From Planosporangium thailandense (GTDB taxonomy: Bacteria > Actinomycetota > Actinomycetes > Mycobacteriales > Micromonosporaceae), in assembly GCF_011947195.1 (NCBI RefSeq), contig NZ_JAATVY010000018.1, forward strand, positions 87,221 through 151,220: a DNA stretch of 64,000 nucleotides. The letters run 5' to 3'. This document shows positions 16,672-24,651 of this stretch, one piece after another; the first letter of the stretch is position 1, and each line of letters begins with the position of its first letter. The notes under the pieces were generated by a model that did no database searches, had not been told where the DNA came from, and saw nothing but the letters and a program-made list of their open reading frames with translations. Both the position numbers and the translations under genes were made by a program.

Positions 16672-17379
16672 CTAATCCGACGTACCTGGGCCGCGGATTT
16701 GCAAGAAAATCTCAGCTTCGCTCCCGGAAGCCGATTCCCGGGCCGTGACAACAGGTAGCCGGTTCCGGGCAGTAGTCGGTGGTCGGTTTCGCGTAGGGGC
16801 GCGGTACGTGGCGCGGTGGTCGTCGGGGTGGTCGCGGCGCTCGGCCTGTCGGCCGCCGCAGCCGGTACCTGAGCAGAAACCGCCGGCCAACTTCCAGCCG
16901 CGCCTGTGGGGATCCCCGCCGGACCGCTTTCCCTCGGAGCACTCCCGGCACGCCTTGATAGGCCATCCCTTCAGCTCGGGAATGTCCATCGCAGCGTGGA
17001 TCTCCTCGACGGCACGAATGCGGGCACCCTGCTCCTCGGCCTCGCGGGTAATCATGCAGAGCTTGCGGATTAGTACGTCGTCCCCGGTCTCGACGTCCAC
17101 GTAGCTGGCGTCGAGGACCTCGGTGTCGATGCGGGCGTTGACATCCGCGACCGTCGCAGTGGTTGAGCCTGCGTAGTAGTCCATCTCCTCGGCCACCGCG
17201 TACTCGGGCTCCGCGTGACCGCACAGCCGGGCGAACTCCACCAGGATCGACGGATGACGGTCGCCGGTGGCGGCCACCTCCGCCGGACCATGTCCGCGGT
17301 ACCGCTCAAGCACGGCGGCGGGCTCGTCAGCGCAGGTGTGCGACTGGTGGTCGGCGGGGCGGTCGCTCGAGCAACCCAC
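16672..17379 (-). CDS. hypothetical protein with Cys-rich C-terminal half
   Basis: A 235-residue protein without a recognised family. The first 130 residues are acidic and helical (VLERYRGHGPAEVAATGDRH, EFARLCGHAEPEYAVAEEMD, VRKL-like core ending KLCMITREAEEQGARIRAVE). KACRECSEG followed by FCSGTGCGG resembles a zinc-binding C-x2-C...C-x4-C site. The last 60 residues are low-complexity Arg/Pro/Thr and may be read-through of a decayed end. It lies in the patchy zone between two copies of a repeat, consistent with foreign origin. Confidence 0.5.
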   Translation of the reverse strand: MGCSSDRPADHQSHTCADEPAAVLERYRGHGPAEVAATGDRHPSILVEFARLCGHAEPEYAVAEEMDYYAGSTTATVADVNARIDTEVLDASYVDVETGDDVLIRKLCMITREAEEQGARIRAVEEIHAAMDIPELKGWPIKACRECSEGKRSGGDPHRRGWKLAGGFCSGTGCGGRQAERRDHPDDHRATYRAPTRNRPPTTARNRLPVVTARESASGSEAEIFLQIRGPGTSD

Positions 17380-17665
17380 GGTCTTCTCCTATGGGTTGGT
17401 AGCTCGCCGGGAAATCCCGGCTGACCTGGACCGTCGGAAAGCGCGGTGCGGTGCGCAATCGCAGGCGATAACGCTCTGCTTATAACCGGAGCATGCCCGG
17501 CGAAGACTCCTTCTCAGGACCACTTCAGTGACTTACAGTGGCGACCAGTGGGGAACAGCCCCACCCGGCCAAGATGCCGTCCGACCAGACCGGACCAGGG
17601 AAAACCCGAGAGATTCACAGCTCAGAGCCATTCAGGGCAATATCACGCTGAGCGAGCGGGCTCCC
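17380..17665. other. intergenic stretch with no supported gene
   Basis: About 285 bases between the hypothetical gene and the tRNA-Sec-like remnant. Codon bias is absent in all frames, and no RNA gene or clear repeat was found apart from the remnant at its right end. Confidence 0.5.
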
Positions 17666-17681
17666 TTTTGAAGACCGTGGG
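17666..17681 (-). repeat. 16-bp copy of the tRNA-Sec anticodon arm
   Basis: TTTTGAAGACCGTGGG here equals 12332-12347 inside tRNA-Sec (minus strand: CCCACGGTCTTCAAAA, including anticodon UCA). Similarity stops on the left side. One base to the right the 32-bp repeat starts, whereas at tRNA-Sec the two elements are 108 bases apart. Confidence 0.85.
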
Positions 17682-17682
17682 C

Positions 17683-17714
17683 GGCTAGTGGATCATCATC
17701 CACCGTTCTCCACG
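17683..17714. repeat. 32-bp repeat, copy 2 (partner at 12456-12487)
   Basis: Identical to copy 1, including the GTGGAT/ATCCAC palindrome. It abuts the tRNA-Sec anticodon-arm copy, so the two sites look like the products of a duplication with an internal deletion, or old attachment-site junctions. Confidence 0.9.
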
Positions 17715-17849
17715 GTTCACGGCGAAGATTTTTCCGCGAATTTTCGGGGGACCGCCCGCAGTCGGCGCCTGGAACGCGCGTCGACGCGCCGGGCCGGCTG
17801 CGACGACGAGCACGACACCGGCGACGACCGTCGGTTACGGGAGGCTTGG

Positions 17850-18236
17850 TTACCTGACGCGTGCCGAGGACGCCGGGAGGTGGGTCGCAAGATCGCCGTT
17901 GGCGTGGTCCGGAAGACCGCGGTCGGCATGGTCGGCGTGGAACAGCGCCTCGGCCAGGAGCGCCCGCACGTGCACGTCGGCGGCCGAGTAGTACACGAAC
18001 GTACCCTCGCGCCGGCCTCGGACCAGGCCGGCCAGGCGCAGCTTGGCCAGGTGCTGGCTGACCGCGGTGGGGGCGGCGCCGACCAGCTCACCCAGGCACG
18101 CCACCGACGACTCACCCTGCAACAGCGCCCAGAGGATCTTGATCCGGGTCGGGTCAGCGAGCAGCCGGAAGCCTTCGGCGGCCAAGTGAACCTGCTCCTC
18201 GTTAGGCATCCGGAAATCCGGTATCGAGGTGTGCAC
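17850..18236 (-). CDS. ArsR/SmtB-family metal sensor (NmtR/KmtR type)
   Basis: A 128-residue winged-helix repressor from the GTG at 18236; an internal ATG at 18209 is possible. LADPTRIKILWALLQGES, APTAVSQHLAKLRLAGLV and REGTFVYYSAADVHV form the ArsR core. The C-terminal helix and tail are His/Asp-rich (ALFHADHADRGLPDHANGD), matching the alpha-5 plus tail Ni/Co site of NmtR-like sensors; the Cys box of ArsR is absent. It diverges from a P1B-type ATPase gene 85 bases away, the same layout as nmtR-ctpJ in mycobacteria. It probably represses that gene until Ni/Co is in excess. Confidence 0.9.
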   Translation of the reverse strand: MHTSIPDFRMPNEEQVHLAAEGFRLLADPTRIKILWALLQGESSVACLGELVGAAPTAVSQHLAKLRLAGLVRGRREGTFVYYSAADVHVRALLAEALFHADHADRGLPDHANGDLATHLPASSARVR

Positions 18237-18320
18237 GTGGCCAGCGTATCGAGTACCTCACTTGCCTGTCTGCCTGGCTGATTGCTTACCTGCATGGCTG
18301 CGCAGGTACTGTGACATCTC

Positions 18321-20312
18321 GTGGCCGTGACGACGAACCCCACCCCCACCTCCGCGCCGGCCGCCGACACGCGGGCGCCGGCTCCGCGGCGGTGGAACGC
18401 GCGGCTGTGGGCGCTCGCTGAGGTGCGCTGGGCGGCCCTGGCCACCGTGCTGTTCGCCCTCGGCGGCGTCGCGCAACTGGTGGGTGCACCCCGGCCGGTG
18501 TGGTGGGCGCTGTACCTCGCCTGCTACGCCGCCGGCGGGTGGGAGCCGGCCCTGGCCGGGCTCCGGGCGCTGCGCGACCGCGCCCTCGACGTGGACCTGT
18601 TGATGATCGTCGCCGCGATCGGCGCAGCCGCCATCGGACAGGTCTTCGACGGGGCGCTGCTGATCGTCATCTTCGCCACCTCCGGCGCGCTCGAGGCGTT
18701 CGCCACCGCGCGCACCGCCGACTCGGTACGCGCCCTCCTCGACCTGGCACCCGAGCAGGCCACCCGCATCCTCACCGACGGGCAGGAGGAGACCGTCAAC
18801 GCCGCCGACCTGCAGGTCGGGGACGTGATCTGGGTACGGCCCGGCGAACGCGTGAGCGCCGACGCGGTTGTCGTCGACGGCGCCAGCGAGGTCGACCAGG
18901 CCACCATCACCGGCGAACCGCTGCCGGTGGCCAAGCACCCCGGCGACGAGGTGTTCGCCGGCACCCTCAACGGCACCGGCGCCTTGACCGCCCGGGTGCA
19001 CCGTCCAGCCGGCGAGTCGGTCATCGCCCGCATCGTCGCCCTGGTCGAGGAGGCCTCCGCGACGAAGGCCCGCACGCAGCTGTTCATCGAGAAGGTCGAG
19101 CAGCGCTACTCGATCGGCGTCGTGGCGGCCACCCTGGCGCTGTTCGTGATTCCGCTGGCGCTCGGCGCGGCGCTGCGGCCGACGCTGCTGCGCGCCATGA
19201 CCTTCATGATCGTGGCCAGCCCGTGTGCGGTGGTGCTGGCCACCATGCCGCCACTGCTGTCGGCGATCGCCCTCGCCGGCCGCCACGGCGTGCTGGTCAA
19301 GTCCGCCGTGGTGATGGAGCAGCTGGCCGACACCACGCTGGTCGCGTTCGACAAGACCGGCACGCTCACCGAGGGCACCCCGCGGGTGGCCGAGATCCGC
19401 CGCGTCGGCCACCGCATCGCGACCGACGATGAGCTGCTGCGGCTGGTTGCCGGTGCCGAGCATCCCAGTGAGCACCCCCTGGCCGCGGCGGTACTGGCCG
19501 CCGCACGCCAGCGCGACCTGGACATTCCGATGGTGCATGACTTCGTATCGGCGCCCGGACGCGGTGTGTCCGCCACCGTCGACGGGCACCGGATCCAGGT
19601 CGGCAGCCCCGCCTTACTCGACGAAATGCCCGCCGGTACCCCGACGCTGTCCGAAACCAGGGCCGCCGTCGACACGGCGCAGGCCGCCGGGCGCACTGCC
19701 GTCGTCATCGCAGTCGACGGCACCCCAGCCGGGGTGCTGGCGCTGGCCGACCGGATGCGTCCGGCCGCCGCTACCGCCGTGGCTGACCTGACGCGGCTGA
19801 CCGGCGCGTCGCCGGTGCTGCTCACCGGCGACAACCACGGTGCCGCGGCCCAGCTAGGCGCTGACGTCGGCATCACCGACGTACGGGCCGGTCTGCTGCC
19901 CGCGGACAAGGTCGCCCACGTGCGTGAACTGCAGGGTGACGGCCAGCCGGTACTGCTCGTCGGCGATGGCGTCAACGACGCTCCCGCCCTGGCCGCCGCC
20001 CACCTCGGCGTTGCGATGGGCCGGCACGGTTCCGACCTGGCCCTGCAGACCGCCGACGCCGTTCTGGTACGCGACGACCTGAGTGCCCTGCCGGCGGTCA
20101 TCGCCCTGTCGCGACGAGCACGTCGCCTCGTGATCGCCAACCTCGCCATCGCGGCCGCCTTCATCACGGTGCTTGTGGCCTGGGACCTGCTCGGCCACCT
20201 GCCGTTGCCGCTCGGCGTGGCCGGGCACGAAGGCTCCACCGTCATCGTCGGCCTCAACGGGTTGCGCCTGTTGCACTCGCGCGCCTGGCGGCGCGCCGAA
20301 CCTGGCCGGTAA
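18321..20312 (+). CDS. P1B-4-type metal-exporting ATPase (CtpJ/CtpD-like)
   Basis: A 663-residue P-type ATPase for cobalt, nickel or ferrous iron export. GTG start at 18321. The TM4 motif is SPC (300-302) and TM6 carries HEGSTVIVGLNGLRLL, both defining P1B-4. TGEPLPVAK is the actuator loop, D344 in DKTGTLT is phosphorylated, and GDGVNDAPAL is the hinge. No N-terminal HMA domain is present, as usual for this subgroup. The divergent NmtR-like sensor supports Ni/Co control. Confidence 0.93.
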   Translation: MAVTTNPTPTSAPAADTRAPAPRRWNARLWALAEVRWAALATVLFALGGVAQLVGAPRPVWWALYLACYAAGGWEPALAGLRALRDRALDVDLLMIVAAIGAAAIGQVFDGALLIVIFATSGALEAFATARTADSVRALLDLAPEQATRILTDGQEETVNAADLQVGDVIWVRPGERVSADAVVVDGASEVDQATITGEPLPVAKHPGDEVFAGTLNGTGALTARVHRPAGESVIARIVALVEEASATKARTQLFIEKVEQRYSIGVVAATLALFVIPLALGAALRPTLLRAMTFMIVASPCAVVLATMPPLLSAIALAGRHGVLVKSAVVMEQLADTTLVAFDKTGTLTEGTPRVAEIRRVGHRIATDDELLRLVAGAEHPSEHPLAAAVLAAARQRDLDIPMVHDFVSAPGRGVSATVDGHRIQVGSPALLDEMPAGTPTLSETRAAVDTAQAAGRTAVVIAVDGTPAGVLALADRMRPAAATAVADLTRLTGASPVLLTGDNHGAAAQLGADVGITDVRAGLLPADKVAHVRELQGDGQPVLLVGDGVNDAPALAAAHLGVAMGRHGSDLALQTADAVLVRDDLSALPAVIALSRRARRLVIANLAIAAAFITVLVAWDLLGHLPLPLGVAGHEGSTVIVGLNGLRLLHSRAWRRAEPGR

Positions 20313-20395
20313 CACGCCCGGGCGTTCGCTGCCGACGTGTCCGCCCCATGCCAACCCCGCAGCCTCGATGATCCCGCCGGCCGCGCCGGCTCCGC

Positions 20396-22729
20396 TCACC
20401 GCCCGTTGCCTACTGGCTCCGAGGCGAGCGCGAAGTAGTTCTCCTCCTCTTGCACGAAGTGCAGGCGCAGCACGCTGTACAGCCCGTACAGACAGGCGAG
20501 GAGGTCTTCGACCTGGTCGGCGCGCAAGCCCCCGGCGGCGTCTGCCTGCGCGAGGTGGACGCCCAGGCGGCGGCTGAGGCGTTCGATCTCGGCGTGCATC
20601 CGGCTCATGGTCGCGGTGGCCTCGGCGCTGCCCAGCGGTGCGGCCAGCGCCGGGTACAGCTGGGTCTCCTCGGCGCGCTCGTGGGGCAGCAGCCGGTCGA
20701 CCAGGAGCCGGTGGGCGCGGCGCAGCGCTGCCAGCGCCTGCGGGGTCGCGCCGGCGGCCAGCAGGTCCGCCGCGTCCCGCAACAGCGGCAGCGCGTCGCG
20801 CAGTTCGTCGTGTTCGGCGGCGAACCGGTGTACCAACGACTCGGTCTCGGCCGGCAGCACCACGCTGGTGTGGCCGCCACGCAGTGCCCGCAGCGCGTTG
20901 ACGATGACGGCGACGTCGATGGCCTCCTGCAGCAGTGCGCCCGCCACGGGCGGCAGGAAGCCCGCCGCGGCGACGGCCATCGCCGCCAGTGACATCGACA
21001 TGCCCAGCACGGCGCTCTGCACGGCGATTCCGCGGGCCCGCCTGGCGATCTCCATCGCGTCGGCCAGCCGGTCGAGCCGGTCGGTGGTCAGCACGATGTC
21101 GGCGGCCTCCGACGACGCGGTCGCGCCGCGCGCGCCCATCGCCACCCCCACGGTGGCGGCGGCCAGCGCGGGCGCGTCGTTGACCCCGTCGCCGACCATG
21201 ACCGTGACCGCGCGCTCGCCCTCGGCGCGTACCGCGGCGACCTTGTCGGCCGGGCTCTGCTCGGCGCACACCTGGTCGAGGCCGAGGACCGTCGCGATCT
21301 CCTGCGCCGGCTCCGGGCGGTCGCCGGTGAGCATGACCAGCCGGCGCAGGCCGGCGGCGCGCAGCCGGCGCAGGGTCCGCGGGGCGTCCGGGCGCAGCGG
21401 GTCGCGCAACAGCACCGCGCCGGCCACGTCGCCGTCGACGCTCACCCAGGCGACCGCTGCCCCGTCGAGAGTCGCCCGGCTCGCCGCCGCGCGGGCCCAC
21501 GCCGCGTCGCGCGGCAGCGTCCGCTGGCCCACCTCGACCCGCCGGCAGTCCACGGTCGCGGTCACGCCCCGGCCGGGCTGTTCAACGACGTCGCGCGGCA
21601 ACATCAGCTTCAGGTCCCGGGCGCGGGCCTCCGCGACGATCGCCTCGGCCAGCACGTGCGGGGAGACCTGGTCAGCCGACGCGGCCAGGCGCAGTATCTG
21701 GGCGGCGTCCCAACCGACGCCGGCGGCGACCTCGGCGACGGCCGGGCGGCCACCGGTCAGGGTGCCGGTCTTGTCCATCACCAGGGTCCGGGCCCGACCC
21801 AGATTCTCCAGCGCCCCACCACTGCGGATCACCACGCCGCGGCGGGACGCCCGGGACAGTCCGGAGACGATGGCGACCGGGGCGGCCAGCAGCAGCGGGC
21901 ACGGTGTGGCGACGACCAGGACGGCCACCGCGCGCACCGCAGATCCGCTGACCACCCAGGCCAGCCCGGCGATCAGCAGCGACAGCGGCAGGAACCAGAC
22001 GGCGTACCGGTCGGCCAGCCGCACCACCGGGGCGTTCTCGGCGCCCGCCTGCTGCGCCAACCGCACGATGCCGGCGTAGGTGCTGTCGGCTGCGGTGGCG
22101 GTGGCCCGCACCTCGAACGCGGCCCCGGCGTTGACCACACCGCTTCGCACCGGGGTCCCGACCGGCCGCTCGACCAGCAACGGCTCCCCGGTCAGCACCG
22201 ACTCGTCCAGCGCCGCGGCCGCCCCCTCGATCAGGCCGTCCACCGGCACCACCTCGCCGGGCGCAACCACCAGCAGGTCCCCGGCGGCCACCGCCGCCAG
22301 CGGCACCACGATCACCTGGTCGCCGACCCGCCGGCGTGCCGAGCGCGGGGCGTGCTCGAGCAGGGCACGCAGATCATGGGAGGCGCGCCGCTCTGCGGCC
22401 GCGTCGAGAGCCCGCCCGGTGGCGAGCATGATCGCGATCAGGGCTCCGGCCAGGTACTCGCCCACCGCCAGCGTGCCCACCAGCGACAGCACCGCGATGA
22501 GATCGACGCCGGCGCGCCGGCGTCGCAGCGACGCGATGACCCAGCCCAGCGCCGGCGGCACCGCCACCAGTGTGCCGGCCGCCCAGCAGAGGTCGGCAAC
22601 GTTGCCGCTGCCGGTCAGCCACGCGACCCCGCCGGCTACCAGCGCACCGACGGTGACGACCAGTAGCGCGGGCTCCAGCCACCGCCGCAATCTGCTCAGC
22701 CCCACAGCCCGGGCCAAGCGCCGACTCAT
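20396..22729 (-). CDS. heavy-metal P-type ATPase fused to a hemerythrin-like domain
   Basis: A 777-residue fusion. Residues 1-620 form a P1B-type ATPase: actuator LTGEPLLVE, TM4 motif TPCPLLLAAP, phosphorylation site DKTGTLTGG, hinge GDGVNDAPALAAATVG. About residues 635-777 form a four-helix hemerythrin-like domain with HDEL, LLPHERAEETQLYP, MHAEIERL and HFVQEEENYF, enough His/Glu ligands for a di-iron site. There is no HMA domain. The start overlaps the SHOCT-protein stop by 4 bases (ATGA). The tail may sense O2, NO or iron and gate transport; the metal is not predictable from TPCPL alone. Confidence 0.9.
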   Translation of the reverse strand: MSRRLARAVGLSRLRRWLEPALLVVTVGALVAGGVAWLTGSGNVADLCWAAGTLVAVPPALGWVIASLRRRRAGVDLIAVLSLVGTLAVGEYLAGALIAIMLATGRALDAAAERRASHDLRALLEHAPRSARRRVGDQVIVVPLAAVAAGDLLVVAPGEVVPVDGLIEGAAAALDESVLTGEPLLVERPVGTPVRSGVVNAGAAFEVRATATAADSTYAGIVRLAQQAGAENAPVVRLADRYAVWFLPLSLLIAGLAWVVSGSAVRAVAVLVVATPCPLLLAAPVAIVSGLSRASRRGVVIRSGGALENLGRARTLVMDKTGTLTGGRPAVAEVAAGVGWDAAQILRLAASADQVSPHVLAEAIVAEARARDLKLMLPRDVVEQPGRGVTATVDCRRVEVGQRTLPRDAAWARAAASRATLDGAAVAWVSVDGDVAGAVLLRDPLRPDAPRTLRRLRAAGLRRLVMLTGDRPEPAQEIATVLGLDQVCAEQSPADKVAAVRAEGERAVTVMVGDGVNDAPALAAATVGVAMGARGATASSEAADIVLTTDRLDRLADAMEIARRARGIAVQSAVLGMSMSLAAMAVAAAGFLPPVAGALLQEAIDVAVIVNALRALRGGHTSVVLPAETESLVHRFAAEHDELRDALPLLRDAADLLAAGATPQALAALRRAHRLLVDRLLPHERAEETQLYPALAAPLGSAEATATMSRMHAEIERLSRRLGVHLAQADAAGGLRADQVEDLLACLYGLYSVLRLHFVQEEENYFALASEPVGNGR

Positions 22730-22983
22730 GACTGCGCCAGCGCAGACCCGCCGCGCCGGAGGGTGTCCAGGCGTCGCCTGTACTCCTCGTCGTCGATCTC
22801 ACCGCGGGCGTAGCGCTCGGCGAGGATCTGCTCCGGGCGAGCGGCGGTAACCCCGGTCGACCGGCTTCCGCCGACGTGGCGGACGAGGACGACGATGCCC
22901 GTGATAAGCAGCCCCCAGAACAGCAACGAGCTGACGATCATGAATAGGTATCCCCAGCCACCCATGCCGTATCCGTACATCAT
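22726..22983 (-). CDS. small membrane protein with SHOCT domain
   Basis: An 85-residue protein with one transmembrane helix (about residues 11-34) and a C-terminal SHOCT motif (EQILAERYARGEIDDEEYRR). SHOCT modules are short oligomerisation helices often found at protein ends. It is coupled by a 4-base overlap to the ATPase-hemerythrin gene and leads that operon, so it may recruit or regulate the pump. Confidence 0.85.
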   Translation of the reverse strand: MMYGYGMGGWGYLFMIVSSLLFWGLLITGIVVLVRHVGGSRSTGVTAARPEQILAERYARGEIDDEEYRRRLDTLRRGGSALAQS

Positions 22984-23062
22984 CGCGCGCTCCTCCCTAC
23001 GGTCGTCTTCACTGTGCGCCGCGCGGGCCGCCGGACCGAGGGGCTCACGGTCCTGACCGTCC

Positions 23063-23077
23063 GGGCCGAAGGTCTCC
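23063..23077 (-). promoter_or_regulatory. DosR/DevR-like box upstream of the SHOCT-ATPase operon
   Basis: On the minus strand this reads GGAGACCTTCGGCCC, close to the DosR pattern GGGAC-N4-G-N-CCC. It differs by little from the box at 44089-44102 before the hydrogenase operon. It lies about 80 bases before the first start codon. Confidence 0.35.
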
Positions 23078-23197
23078 AGCTCCCCCGCAACCGGCCGGGC
23101 GGATCGTGGTCACCACCGGCCATCGCGTCGCCACCCCGCCCGTGGCTGGCAGACCCGACCGCCGATGGCAGACTGCGCGACGGGAGGACGGGTTGAC

Positions 23198-24445
23198 GTG
23201 ACGCGAACACGACGGGAGCCGCCGGCACCCACCACGGCGGGAAGCCGTGGGTGGCTGAGCCGCAACCTGCTGGTGCTGTCGGGGGTGTCGTTCCTGCAGG
23301 ACGCGGCCAGCGAGCTGCTCTACCCGATCATGCCGATCTTCCTGACCGCCGTGCTCGGCGCGCCGGCAGCCGTGGTCGGGCTGGTGGAGGGGCTGGCCGA
23401 GGGCGCCGCGGCGCTGACCAAACTGGCGGCCGGCGGCCTCGGCGACCGGTACCGGCGCCGTCCGCTCATCGCCGCCGGGTACGGACTCGCCGCGGTCGGC
23501 AAGGTCCTCATCGCGCTCGCCGTGGTGTGGCCGGTGGTGCTGGCCGGCCGGGTGGTCGACCGGCTCGGCAAGGGCATGCGCGGCGCACCACGCGACGCCC
23601 TGCTCGTCGACGGGATCCCCCCGGCCGCGCGGGGCCGGGCCTTCGGCCTGCACCGCACGGCCGACACCCTCGGCGCGGTCGTCGGCCCGCTGATCGGGCT
23701 GGCCGGGTACGAACTGCTGCACCACCGGATCCGGCCGCTGCTGGCCATCGCGGTCGTACCCGCCGTCTTGAGCGTGCTGCTGGTCGCCGCGGTCCGCGAA
23801 CGGACCCGTCCCCCGGCGGGCGCGAAGGCACGGCCGACGCTGCGCGGCGCGAACCGGCTGCCGGCCCGGTTCTGGCGGATCATGGCTGTCCTGGCGGCGT
23901 TCGCCCTGGTCAACTTCCCCGACGCGCTCCTGCTGCTGCGCCTGCGCGCCATCGGCTTCTCGGTGACCGCGCTGATCCTCGCCTACGTCACCTACAACCT
24001 CGTCTACGCCGCGGCCAGCTACCCCGCCGGGCTGCTGGCGGACCGCTGGCGCCCGCCCCGCGTGTTCGGCCTGGGCCTGATCTTCTTCGCCGTCGGCTAC
24101 GTCGGCCTCGGGTTGGTCCACAGTCACCCGGCCGCCTGGGCGCTGCTAGCGGCGTACGGGCTGTTCACCGCCTGTACCGACGGCGTCGGCAAAGCGTGGA
24201 TCTCCGGCCTGGTCGGTGCCGACTTCCAGGCCCGCGCGCAGGGCGTCTACCAGGCACTCAGCGGCTTCGGCGTACTCGTTGCCGGGATCTGGGCCGGGCT
24301 CGCCTGGCGTGGCGACGGGCGGCTGCCGCTCATCCTGTCCGGCACCGCTGCCGCCATCCTCGCCGCCGTACTCCTCGCCGCGTCCAGCCGCCGCGCACGT
24401 GACCGCCACGCCGCACCGCATCGGGCTCTCGATTCGCGAGCGTGA
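23198..24445 (+). CDS. MFS transporter
   Basis: About 415 residues from the GTG at 23198, which has GGAGG 10 bases upstream; the ATG at 23165 is in frame but lacks a ribosome site. Twelve hydrophobic segments are discernible. The N-terminal motif LGDRYRRRPLIAAGY is the MFS loop 2-3 signature, and DRLGKGMRGAPRDALL repeats its character. It resembles drug/metabolite efflux MFS proteins encoded beside dormancy or metal-stress genes; the substrate is unknown. Confidence 0.88.
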   Translation: MTRTRREPPAPTTAGSRGWLSRNLLVLSGVSFLQDAASELLYPIMPIFLTAVLGAPAAVVGLVEGLAEGAAALTKLAAGGLGDRYRRRPLIAAGYGLAAVGKVLIALAVVWPVVLAGRVVDRLGKGMRGAPRDALLVDGIPPAARGRAFGLHRTADTLGAVVGPLIGLAGYELLHHRIRPLLAIAVVPAVLSVLLVAAVRERTRPPAGAKARPTLRGANRLPARFWRIMAVLAAFALVNFPDALLLLRLRAIGFSVTALILAYVTYNLVYAAASYPAGLLADRWRPPRVFGLGLIFFAVGYVGLGLVHSHPAAWALLAAYGLFTACTDGVGKAWISGLVGADFQARAQGVYQALSGFGVLVAGIWAGLAWRGDGRLPLILSGTAAAILAAVLLAASSRRARDRHAAPHRALDSRA

Positions 24446-24449
24446 ACTT

Positions 24450-24485
24450 GGGTCGTCGGTCCCGGGCAATCGGGCCATTGGCCCG
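24450..24485 (+). promoter_or_regulatory. paired DosR/OsdR-like palindromes upstream of phosphoketolase
   Basis: GGGTCGTCGGTCCC (24450-24463) and CGGGCCATTGGCCCG (24471-24485) are near-palindromes 22 bases apart, about 170-200 bases before the xfp start. Both resemble DevR/DosR-family boxes (GGGAC/GGGCC-N4-GTCCC/GGCCC). Confidence 0.4.
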
Positions 24486-24651
24486 CATCCATGGCGCGGC
24501 GATGCCGGAACGCTGAGCGGAGACAGGCAGATCCGAGTTCATCCCCCGCATCGTGGACGAGCGCAGCGGGCCCTCGCCGCCGGCCGGTACCCGCGGACAC
24601 CGCTGTCGACCGTGCCGGCCGATGGCCGATGTCGCGAAGGAGAGCAGCAGC

